Shown piece after piece: positions 54,707 to 64,000 of a DNA stretch of 64,000 nucleotides (its first letter is position 1; each line of letters opens with the position of its first letter). The stretch spans positions 84,657,877-84,721,876 of the forward strand of contig CM019063.1 of the NCBI GenBank assembly GCA_009667805.1, given 5' to 3'. The notes under the pieces are model-generated. The model made no database searches and was not told where the DNA came from. It was given only the letters and a program-made list of their open reading frames with translations. Origin of the DNA: Leptobrachium leishanense (taxonomy: Eukaryota > Chordata > Amphibia > Anura > Megophryidae). The translations under genes and the position numbers were made by a program.

Positions 54707-55731
54707 CAGGGTTATTCAAAGAGATCCGAATTGTGGCCAAAAGGTAACCGAACAGTGAAATTCAGCGTAGATACCTTTCCTGGCCATTCGGCTATTCAGA
54801 GAGCAGGCAGTTTGCCAAATGTTGGCGAATTGCTAGCACATACGGTACCTGTTCGGTGCCTGTTTGAGGGCAGTGAAATCCCCATAGAGAAGCAATGCTT
54901 TGCCTATTCAGAGAACAAAAACCAACAGTGAAAAGTTGCCGAATTGCCCTGCTGTTCAGTGCTTTCATTCGACAGGCTTGGATCCCCACTGGTCACTTAT
55001 ACATGCCTGATTGAACTACCGTTTGTGAGTGCAAAATTAGCGTTGCTATAGCACTCAGGTGTGGGTTTTACCCTATGTTTATTTATATTCGACAGGCTTA
55101 TTCAGGCGAATCCCATAGGCTTCAAATGTTAAAAATATTCCCGTTTTAATTCAATATCTAATAAACCGTTGATTATAATATTCTGCAGTAAAAAGTCGCT
55201 TTACTTATAGATTTTTTAGGATCTTTTAAGCATTTTTCGGGATTTTTGTGCAAAAAACTTTTTCTGTTTTTTTTTTTAAGTTTTTTATTTTTTCTGATAC
55301 AGCCCTTTTTATTATCATTAATTGGATTTTATATATATATTTCAGACATTTTCGTTCTCTAGTTTCTTTGCAAACAGCGTTTCACTTTTCAAACATTCAA
55401 GCGCACTGGTTTTTTTTTCACTCCATTCGTCTGCGGTTTCGGGTTTTTCCAGCGGCTGCTCTGCGCTGTGATCGGCTCCTGCTCAGGTTTTTCAGGCATT
55501 TTCGGCGGGTTAATCCAGATGTTTTTGCGGTTTTCGGTGTGCGTTCGGCGGATTTTGCGGTGAGTGTGCAGCGGGTTTGCGGCGACTTTTCCTTGCCCTA
55601 CGACGGCCCTGTGATGCTTGCTGAATACACCGCAGGGTCGCCGCTATGGGATCGCCAAATTGCACCGAGTTGAAAAGAATGAAAAGTCACTGAACGTGCG
55701 GTGACTTTTCGATTCTCTTTGAATAACCCTG
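54707..55731. mobile_element. CAGGG-type MITE with a small retroposed-looking insert
   Basis: Ends CAGGGTTATTCAAAGAGAT and TTCTCTTTGAATAACCCTG. The flanks ACT / TTA do not match. A 107-bp insert at 54980-55086 is bounded by the 13-bp direct repeat ATTCGACAGGCTT. Confidence 0.8.
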
Positions 55732-55878
55732 TTAATTTTTTTTTTTTTAATCATAATTATTTATAAAGTTTTCATATACAGCAACATCAAGTGTATAGAT
55801 ATGAAAAGACAGTTGTGGAGAATCAAAAGGTACAAACATCTGCAATAAAGAATGATCAGATCATCAAGTAATAACATA

Positions 55879-56708
55879 CAGGGTTATTCAAAGAGAGTCG
55901 ATCTGGCCCCGAAATGTAACCGGACACTGAAATTCAGCGAACGGGGACATTTCGGTGCTATTCGACTATTCAGAGAGCAGATAGTTTGTCAAATTGTGAC
56001 AAATTGCCTGCACATACGGTGCCTGTTCGATGGCAGTGAAATCCACATAGAGAAGCAATGCTTCATCTATTCAGAGAACACAAAACAGCAGTGAAAAGTT
56101 GCCGAAATGCCCTGCCATTCGGTGGCTTCATTCGACAGGTTTATTCAGGAGAATCCCATAGGCTTCAATGTTAAAAATATTCCCGTTTTAATTCAATATC
56201 TAATAAACCATTTATTATTTTATTATGCAGTAAAAAGTCTCTTATTCATAGATTTTTTAGGATCTTTTTGGCAAACGTTTTTTTCGGGGTTTTTTCTTGT
56301 TTTGTAACAGCCCTTTTTATTATCATTCATTGGATTTTATATGTAAATTTCAGACATTTGCGTTCAGTAGTTTTTTTGCAAACAGCGTTTCACTTTTCAA
56401 ACTTTCAAGCTTTTTCACCTCGTTCGTCTGCGTGTCAGCTTTTTCCGGCGGCTGCTCTGCGCTCTGATCGGCAGCTAGTTGGGTTTCTCCGGCGTGTTCG
56501 GCGTGGTTAATCCAGCTGTTTCTGCAGGTTTCGGTGAGTGAGTGTTCCGTGTGTTTGTGGTGAGTTTTCCCTGCACTACAGGGGGCCCTGCGGTGCTCGC
56601 TGAATACACCGCAGGGTAGGTGAACTAGGATCGCCGAATCGCCCCGAAGTGCGAGGAATGAAAAGTCACTGAACGTGCGGTGACTTTTCGAATCTTTGAA
56701 TAACCCTG
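55879..56708. mobile_element. CAGGG-type MITE
   Basis: Starts CAGGGTTATTCAAAGAGAG and ends TTTGAATAACCCTG, flanked by ATA (55876-55878, 56709-56711). Interior landmarks as in the family. 830 bp. Confidence 0.85.
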
Positions 56709-57589
56709 ATAGTGATGGAGCAAAAAAAAAAAGGAGGTGAGATATGTGGATAGCTGCCAAAGATACGTGGCATTCCTGGCACTCCCGAGAACTTGAGTAG
56801 AGAATGGGAGGCGAGGGAAGAGGACGCAGGGCCAGGGAACTCAGGGCCAAGAGAGCAGACAGAACCATGGTGCCTACTCCAATGGCTCAACCGAGACCAT
56901 CTGTGCTCAGCGCCGGACTGGCCTACCGTGATGGCGGGAGGAATCCCGGTAGGCTGCTGCAATCTTTGGGCCGCTTTTTAATTTTAAATAGATGCAATAT
57001 GACCAGCATCATCTCTTTGAGAAACCGCGGGCTGGTAGCGGGCAGCAGCGGCGGGGCCAGCCCGCGGATTACTCACTGCCTGGCCGCCGCCTTGTGGGTA
57101 AAACAGTATGTTGGCAAATCTATCGGAGGGAGTGAGGAGGGGCCGGGCTGAGGGCTGCTGCAGCGTGCGTGCCTTCACAAGGCTGGGAATGGCACTCATG
57201 CTGAATTGGCGCCGCCCCCTCACCTACGTGAATTTATTGCGCAGAACGAGTCCCCTTGAGTCACTGGTGAGTCACCAGTGGTGACTGTGAGGCCAGGCCA
57301 GCAGCAGGGGCAGACTGACCCGTCGGGGTTGGTGGCACAATGGGCCCCTCCCCCACCGATTTCCCTCAACTCCGGGCAGTCATGGCCCAGCGGCGGTGCT
57401 GCAATGTGCCTGCTTCCCACACTGTAATCTTCAGCAGGCATGTTGCATTGGCCCCGCCCCCTCACGTGATGCACAGGGCACATGGCGGCGGAAGAGAGGC
57501 TAGCTGGACTCCATCCTGTCTGCTGAGTCCACAGAAGATTGCTCTGCAACAGTGAATGCCGGTGAGCAGAGCGACCCGGGGGAGGAGGG

Positions 57590-57800
57590 GATGGAGGGAA
57601 ATGCAATTGATTTACTGGGGGGGAAGGGAGGGGGGAAATTATGCAATTGATTTACTGGGGGGAGAGAGGGAAATGATGCAATTGATTTACTGGGGGGAGA
57701 GGGGGGAAATGATGCAATTGATTTACGGGGGAGAGGGGGGAAATTATGTAATTGATTTACTGGGGGGAGGGAAGGAAATGCAATTGATTTGCTGGGGGGG
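57590..57800. repeat. G-rich tandem array
   Basis: Six or so units of ATGCAATTGATTTACTGGGG with variable G/A spacers. The resulting + strand frame (IDLLGG repeats) is an artefact. Confidence 0.85.
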
Positions 57801-58039
57801 AAGGGAACAAGGGGGCCCTATTTGTTGTCAGTCAGTCCCTGGCCACTACCTGGTCACTCACAGTACAGTTGTTGTTGGTGTGTTAGGCCCATTAGTTATA
57901 TGTTGTACATATGTATGTATGTAAATGTAATCTAATTGTAAAGGTTTTGCAGGCATTTAATATAGATGGTTATTAATTAGCCTGGCAGACTGTATATACA
58001 CAGGCATTATACATACTGCCTGCAAACCCCTACAAAAAA

Positions 58040-58620
58040 TGCTTGTCTACCTGTGATACGCTTATACACATCGCATATTTCTGCGTTTTTCATTGCTGTG
58101 GAGCTCTATGATACGGTCATACACACTGCACATTACTGCGGGTTTTATTGCTCTGGTGCTCTGTAATACAGTAATATGCGGTGTGTATCACAGAGCTCCA
58201 CAGCAATAAATCTTACAGTAATGTGCGCTGTGAATGAATGTATCAGAGCTCCACAGTAATAAAGCTCACAGTATTATGCGGTGTGTGTGAGCGTATCACA
58301 AAGCTTCACATCAATAAAACTCACAGCAATGTGCATTGTGTATGTGCATATCAGAGCTACACAGCAATAAAACACAGTAATATGCGGTGTGTATGAGTGC
58401 GTTTTATTGCTGTGCAGCTCTTTGATATGCTCATACACACTGCACATTACTCTATCACTGAGCTCCACAGAAATACAGCTCACAGTAATGTGCAGTGTGT
58501 ATGAGCGTATTACAAAGCTCCACAGCAATAAAACACACAGTAATATGCAGTATGTCAAGCGTGAGTTTTATTGCTGTGCAGCTCTGATACGTATCCTTTT
58601 CGTTCGCACTTATCACAATA
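58040..58620. repeat. Palindromic satellite
   Basis: A unit of about 60-65 bp (GCTCCACAGCAATAAAAC, CACAGTAATATGCGGTGTG, ATGAGCGTATCA) occurs many times in both orientations, so neighbouring units can pair as hairpins. Confidence 0.75.
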
Positions 58621-59052
58621 TAGGGCTGGTGTAAAAAAAAATTTCCAGGGCTGCTTTTTATTCCCAGTCCGGCCCTGCCTGTGCTCCCACAAAAATAATT
58701 GGGGGAGGGAAACCCCATCAATCACTACATGACCAAAACCTTTCGTATGCAAACTCCAGAGCCACACACCTAGAGGGCATCTGGAGGTAAGTGAATTTAT
58801 AGGCGAGCGACCCGATGAACATACCCCAGGTTACAGTCAGAAGACTCTGATTCTGGGACCCCTCAGACTCTCACTTTGCACCTTCTATGGCAGGCCTCCA
58901 TGGTCTCCAGAGCTCCAGGTAGGTGATCTGCTTTTGGACAGTCCATGTGGCTCTCCAAATGATCCCGCTTTTCCTCAGTATTATGTGCTTAGCCCCCACC
59001 ATCTCACCACACTCCTCATCTCAGCGATCTCACTTTGCACTTCCCGTCTTAC

Positions 59053-59446
59053 ATATCTCCCGAAGCTCCTCTATGATGCGTTGGACATCTCCTTTCGTGG
59101 ACGGCTGAGAGTCGCCTGAGTACTCAGTGAGAGCGGCCGGCAAAGAAGGGACAGTAGCCCCGGATAACTCCAGCCCTGGAAGGGCCACCGGATCTGATGA
59201 GTCCCGGAATTCAGACCCACAGCCCTCAAGCTCTCTGAAGCCCCCAAGGCTGGTGCCTGAGGCCTCCGAGTAGGAGTAGCCTCCACAGACTGCGACAGTA
59301 TCTCTTTCTCCAAAAACTCTGAAACCATTAGCGTGGACGAGGCCGGGGTTCATCTGGCTGGTGTAGTTGACTGCATCCCAGAGACACTCTGATGTCCAGC
59401 TGGCAGGGGTCCTCTGCCAGGCAGACTTGCCACTCATCTTGTTCAT
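59053..59446 (-). CDS. Possible coding exon of an unrecognised gene
   Basis: From the Met at 59446 (also a Met at 59437) a frame of 131 codons (MNKMSGKSAWQRTPASWTSE to VQRIIEELREI) runs to a donor-like T|GTAAGA at 59053; without splicing it stops four codons later. Upstream on the - strand is a pyrimidine-containing acceptor-like CTACCTGTGTAG. The protein is Ser/Gly-rich with a short C-terminal helix and no signal peptide from this start. An upstream in-frame Met at 59506 adds a hydrophobic stretch (MELSPFSLLLLTTIYLCSS) that could act as a signal peptide. Composition is less repeat-like than its surroundings. I do not recognise the family. It could be a host exon, a retrocopy or a chance frame. 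Confidence 0.35.
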
Positions 59447-59599
59447 CTCACTACTACACAGGTAGATAGTGGTTAGAAGCAACAGGGAGAACGGCGATAA
59501 CTCCAAGATAAGCTACCAAAAGCCACCCCTGTCCCTGCTGTGAAAAACAGCATGGCACATGGGTATTGCAGCGCTTGTCAAACGAATGGATGCTGCATG

Positions 59600-60225
59600 T
59601 CACCTACACTTCCTCAAGTTCAGAGACTTAGGAATCGGGCAGCAGCTTGTCCAAACGGTGGGTCACGATAAATAACACCAAAAAGGGCAAAGCATCGAGG
59701 AGCTCAGCAAAAACACGACCACACTCGTCCTCACTTGTAAATTATTGCCTGAATTGCACCGAAAGATAAATTTCCCTGTAGGTGCAATTTGTCTACACAA
59801 AGCTGTCAAATAGCCAAATAAATACAGGTGAAATGACAGGAAAATACGGTGCAATGTGCTGCAGTCTGGTGGCACCGAAATGTTTTGAGAACTATTGATT
59901 CACCTATTCGCAGACCACCGATCTGCATTGACATTTTGGCAAAATGCCCTGATTTTTGGTGTTTCAATTCGAGACATGTTTAAACAGGTGAACCCAATAG
60001 GTTTCAATGTAATAAATGGTATTTCAAAAAAAAAAAAAAGATATTCCATTTATTTTTTCAAAAACCCCTTTTATTTTTTAAAAGACTTTGATTTATTGTT
60101 TTCTAACAGACCCTTTTATTATTAAAGGACCTTTTTTATTATTTTGATTGGGGATGCACAGATATCAGTAATAGTATCGGTGCCGATAATGGCATTTGCA
60201 TGAGTACTGCAAATGCCCCTGATAG
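59600..60225. repeat. Decayed MITE sequence
   Basis: CAGGG-family interior (GATTCACCTATTCGCAGACC, TTTAAACAGGTGAACCCAATAGG) followed by a GGGGATGCACAGATATC / CGGTGCCGATAATGG fragment resembling the hAT-like family at 50503-52606. Confidence 0.45.
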
Positions 60226-60505
60226 TTATTATTATAGTTATATAGTTATATAGGCTGAAAAAAGACATGCGTCCATCGGGTTCAGCCTCTCCCACATAAC
60301 CTACTGCTGTTGATCCAAAAGAAGGCAAAAAACCCAGTCTGAAATGCTTGCCAATATGCAACATACTGGGAAAAAATTCCTTCTTGACCCCAGAATGGCA
60401 GTCAGATTTCTCCTTGGATCAAGAAGCTTTTACCCACATATTAAATATTATAACCCTTAATATTCTGTGTCTGCAGGAAGTCATCCAGTCGTTTTTTAAA
60501 AGTCT
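60226..60505. repeat. Unclassified interspersed repeat
   Basis: Begins with TTATATAGTTATATAGGCTG and AAAAAAGACATGCGTCCATC, GGGTTCAGCC. A pattern I associate with dispersed vertebrate repeats; class unknown. Confidence 0.4.
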
Positions 60506-60811
60506 GTACATACAGTTGTGTTCAAAATTATTCAACCCCCAATGCTGTAAAGGGTTTTAGGGAATTTAGTGTACATTTGTAATTGTATTCAGAATGAAAT
60601 CCTACAAGGACTTTTTAAAGAACCATATGCAACTAAAATGACATCAATTGGTTTTGTAATACAGTAGTAAATGTTTCTTTTGTGAATTCTTCATTGACAC
60701 AATTATTCAACCCCTTAAAGACTACCACTCTGAAGAACAGAGGTTCATTCAAGTGTTTTCAATCAGGTATTGAAAACACCTGTGGATGTCACGGAGCAGC
60801 AATAAAGCATA

Positions 60812-62000
60812 CAGGGTTATCCAAAGAGATTCGAAAAGTCACCGCACGTTCGGTGACTTTTCGTTCTCTTCAATTCGGTTCCTTTTGCCGATCCCATTTC
60901 GGTGACCCTGCGGTGTATTCAGCGAGCACCACAGGGTCCCCGAATTGCAGGGAAAAGCTGCCGCAAACCTGACGAAAACTCACCGAATGCACGCTGAAAA
61001 CAAGCAAAAACATCTGGATTAACCTTCGAAAAACCCGAACAGGAGCCGAAAAGGAGCCGAATCACAGAGCCGAAGCAGCTGTGACGTAGAGGAGGCAGTG
61101 AATAAATTAGAAAAACCATTTGTATGAATCTGGGAAAATGAAACCCTGTTTGCAAAGAAACTACTGAGCGAAAATGTCTGAAATTTTCACAGGAGGTCCA
61201 GGGAATGATAATAAAGAGGGCTGTTACAAAAAAAATAAGTAAACTGAAAAAAAAAAAAAAAAATCGGACTTTTAATTTTTTTTTTAAAAATTCAGAAAAA
61301 TGCTTAAAGTATCCTAAAAAATCTATAAATAAAGAGACTTTTTGCTGCAGAATTTTATAATGAACGGTTTATTAGATATTGAATTAAAACGGGAATATTT
61401 TTGACATTGAAGTCTATGGGATTCTCCTGAATAAATTTGCCGCATGAAACCACCGAATGGCAGGGCATTAGGGGAACCTTTCACTGCTGGTTTGTGTTCT
61501 CTGAATAGCCGAAGCAGTGCTTTTTCATGGGGATTTCACTGCCCTCGAACAGGCACCGAACAGGCACCGTATGTGCAGGCAATTCGCCAGGATTTGGCGA
61601 ATTGCCTGCTCTCTGGATAGCCGAATGGTCAGGAAAGGTAACCGAACGATGATTTTCAGCATTCGGTTACCTTTCTCAAGCAATTCGGATCTCTTTGGAT
61701 AACCCTGTATGGGATTCTCCTGAATAAATTTGCCGAATGAAACCACCGAATGGCAGGGCATTAGGGGAACCTTTCACTGCTGGTTTGTGTTCTCTGAATA
61801 GCCGAAGCAGTGCTTCTCTATGGAGATTTCACTGCCCTCGAACAGGGACCGAACAGGCACCGTATGTGCAGGCAATTCGCCAGTATTTGGCGAATTGCCT
61901 GCTCTCTGGATAGCCGAATGGCCAGGAAAGGTAACCGAACGCTGATTTTCAGCGTTCGGTTACCTTTCTCAAGCAATTCGGATCTCTTTGGATAACCCTG
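60812..62000. mobile_element. CAGGG-type MITE inside the second Tc1, right end duplicated
   Basis: Starts CAGGGTTATCCAAAGAGAT and ends CTCTTTGGATAACCCTG, flanked by ATA (60809-60811, 62001-62003). The right 290 bp occur twice in tandem (about 61417-61707 and 61708-62000), each with the foldback GTAACCGAACG / CGTTCGGTTAC or a close variant. Confidence 0.9.
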
Positions 62001-62080
62001 ATAATAAGCACCAATTAGGCAGCTTTAAAATGACTGAGATACTCAGCTCCTTCTAGACATTTACTGGTGTGGTTACAAAC

Positions 62081-63077
62081 ATGGTGAAGTCAAGAGAATG
62101 GTCCAGGAAGACAAGAGAAGAGGTGATTACTCTTCACAGGAAGGGCAATGGCTATAAGAAGATTGCAAAGATGTTAAACATACCAAAAGAGACCATAGGA
62201 AGCATCATTCGCAAATTCAAGGCAAAGGGCACTGTTGAAACGCTACCTGGTCGTGGCAGAAAGAAGATGCTGACTTCGACTGCTGTGTGCTACCTGAAGC
62301 GTAGAGTGGAGAAAAGTCCCGTGTGACTGCTGAGGAACTGAGAAAAGATTTGTCAGATGTGGGTACTGAAGTTTCAGCTCAGACAATATGGCGCACACTG
62401 CATAATGAAGGCCTCCATGCCAGAACTCCAAAGAATAAGAAGAGTCGACTGCAGTATGCCAAAAGTCATGTGGACAAACCACAGAAGTTTTGGGATAGTG
62501 TTCTGTGGACTGATGAAACAAAATTAGAACTGTTTGGGCCCATGGATCAACGCTATGTTTGGAGGAGGAAGAACAAGGCCTATGAAGAAAAGAACACCTT
62601 GCCTACTGTGAAGCATGGCGGGGGTCAATCATGCTTTGGGGCTGTTTTGCTTCTGCAGGTACAGGGAAGCTTCAGCGTGTGCAAGGTACCATGAATTCTC
62701 TTCAGTACCAGGAGATATTGGATGACAATGTGATGCAGTCCGTCACAAACCTGAGGCTTGGGAGACGTTGGACCTTTCAACAGGACAATGATCCCAAGCA
62801 TACCTCCAAGTCCACTAGAACATGGTTGCAGATTAAAGGCTGGAACATTTTGGAGTGGCCATCGCAGTCACCTGACTTAAATCCGATTGAGAACCTCTGG
62901 TGGGGCTTAAAGAAAGCAGTTGCAGTGCGCAAGCCTAAGAATGTGACTGAACTGGAGGCTTTTGCCCATGCCGAATGGGCGAAGATACCTGTAGATCGCT
63001 GCAAGACACTTGTGTCAAGCTATGCTTCATGTTTAAAAGCTGTTATAACTGTAAAAGGATGTTGTACTAAGTACTAA
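62081..63077 (+). pseudogene. Tc1 transposase with two frameshifts
   Basis: Three open pieces cover a whole Tc1 transposase: 62081-62326 (HTH region, VKSREWSRKTREEVITLH, GRGRKK), 62323-62694 (VLWTDETKLELFG, first Asp) and 62631-63077 (FQQDNDPKHTSK, second Asp; SPDLNPIENLWW, Glu of DD34E). Single-base losses near 62318 (in the CCC run of AAAGTCCCGTG) and near 62625 (in the GGGGGT run) shift the frame. All three catalytic residues remain. The protein would cut at TA sites, but this copy cannot make it whole. Confidence 0.92.
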
Positions 63078-63297
63078 GATTGAATGTCACTTGGGGGTTG
63101 AATAAAACTGATAATGATGTGAGCACAGAAAAGACATTTGTGGTTATTTCATTATAAATGTTATGTTATATTTGTCTGACCTACACGTGCCTCTTTGATT
63201 TAATTGTAAGCAAGATGACTGAATGATCAAAATCAATGTCAAACTGGCCAAAACACTCAATTTCAGTGGGGGTTGAATAATTTTGAACACAACTGTA

Positions 63298-64000
63298 TAT
63301 ATTATTATTATTGTCATCATTTATATAGCGCCAACAGTTTCCGCAGCGCTTTACAATAACCAAAGGGAACAAGATAAATGGACATATGATGGAAACAATA
63401 GGTGTAGAGGGCCCTGCGCATAGGAGCTTACAGTCTAGAGGGATTAGGGTTGAGGAAGACAAGGGGAATTTTACTCGATAGCAGGAGCATGAGTGCCAAT
63501 GGTTTGGGAATGGTGGGGTCATAGAAGCAGCTTCAATCATGAGTGAGTGTATGAGCAGAGGGTTGAGTTGCATCAGTGATGTGGTACGCTAATTTGAAGT
63601 GATGGGTTTGGAGGGATTTCTTGAAGGCTTGAAGATTAGGGGAGAGTTTGATAGGGCGAGGCAAGTCATTCCACAGGACCGGTGCTGCCCATGAGAAGTC
63701 TTGGAGTTGGCCATGCGCGAGTAGACAGATGACAGAAGGAGATCGCCTGCCGACTGGAGTTGTCTAGACTGGACGTGCTTGCGGAGTAACGAAGACATGT
63801 AGGTTGGAGTTCACTTATTGAGCGATTTGAACGTGAGCGTCAGTATTTCAAACTGTATCGTCGAACGTACAAGAAGCCAATGGAGGGACTGGCAGAGTGG
63901 GGGGGTACGTGAGGTGCATCTGGTGAGAAAAATAAGCATATACTGTAGGTGGTACTGGAATCCAAAGGAGCTGATCAGTTTACCTAGAGAGTCCGTGTAG
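63298..64000. repeat. Interspersed repeat of a common vertebrate family
   Basis: Starts ATCATTTATATAGCGCCAAC followed by CCGCAGCGCTTTACAAT and GGGCCCTGCGCATAGGAGC, then a long block (GACAGAAGGAGATCGCC...). I recognise the opening as a frequent vertebrate repeat but cannot assign its class. Frames on either strand lack domains. It runs past the window end. Confidence 0.5.

Larger units (their letters stand above)
56908..58677. mobile_element. hAT-like non-autonomous element with internal satellites
   Basis: Inverted ends CAGCGCCGGACTGGCC and, on the other strand, CAGGGCCGGACTGGGA; 8-bp flanks TCTGTGCT / CCTGTGCT. It encloses a G-rich tandem array (57590-57800) and a palindromic satellite (58040-58620). 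No transposase is recognised. Confidence 0.75.
60513..63295 (+). mobile_element. Second Tc1-like transposon, interrupted by a MITE
   Basis: Ends CAGTTGTGTTCAAAATTATT and AATAATTTTGAACACAACTG are perfect inverted repeats, flanked by TA (60511-60512, 63296-63297). Without the MITE it is about 1.6 kb. Transposase on the + strand. Confidence 0.95.

Noticed and set aside
55248..55673. 141-residue frame in a MITE (FFKFFIFSDTALF...)
   Set aside because: It is the CAGGG-family interior in one frame; equivalents at 26994 and 56268 are broken differently, with no sign of protein constraint.
57556..57924. 122-residue + strand frame with IDLLGG repeats
   Set aside because: It is a translation of the G-rich tandem array with short indels between units.

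Overview
The window looks like intergenic and intronic DNA from a large, transposon-packed vertebrate genome, most likely a frog. The evidence is DNA transposons of nearly every vertebrate class (Tc1/mariner, PIF/Harbinger, hAT and piggyBac/TTAA-type MITEs), a Ty3/gypsy chromovirus, a LINE 3' tail and very little host coding sequence. No tRNA, rRNA, CRISPR array or bacterial operon is visible. Species assignment is inference.

The main host-gene candidate lies at about 21.7-31.2 kb on the + strand. Four short exons (21771-21833, 25371-25572, 27753-27867, 31096-31138) have consensus splice sites and intron phases 0, 1 and 2 that join into one 140-residue reading frame. There is a TATA box upstream and there are two AATAAA signals downstream. 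The product has a signal peptide and aligns without large gaps to the avidin family. However, most biotin-contact tryptophans and the family disulfide are missing and new cysteines are present. It looks like a divergent, secreted avidin-fold protein that may not bind biotin.

Layout. 0-7 kb: a decayed piggyBac transposase (- strand), an LTR-like segment and TTAA-flanked MITEs. 7.15-21.3 kb: a nested stack in which a foldback element holds a Tc1 element (8442-20985), which holds an 11.1-kb gypsy array on the - strand of form LTR-internal-LTR-internal-LTR (9243-20373) with one 5-bp target duplication. The two gypsy copies are almost identical; one gag-pol frame is open and the other has a 1-nt deletion near its start. 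The array shows a Tf1/sushi-type self-priming signature. 21.3-31.2 kb: the avidin-like gene with MITE-filled introns. 31.5-45 kb: tandem repeats, an LTR, MITEs, an 18-bp satellite inside a TA-flanked MITE, a long inverted repeat and a LINE tail. 45.3-49.7 kb: a two-gene Harbinger element (transposase plus MADF protein) inserted in a TTAA-flanked element, with two of its own MITEs at 40.75-41.93 kb. 50-64 kb: nested hAT, TTAA and CAGGG-type MITEs, one unrecognised exon-like frame on the - strand (59053-59446), and a second Tc1 element (60513-63295) with two frameshifts and a MITE inside it.

Four repeat families recur: a CAGGGTTATTC-ended MITE with 3-bp target duplications, a 1.2-kb TTAACCC-ended element, the GGCTAGGGTCAGACG-ended Harbinger MITEs, and hAT MITEs with 8-bp duplications. 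Their nesting gives a relative order of insertion.
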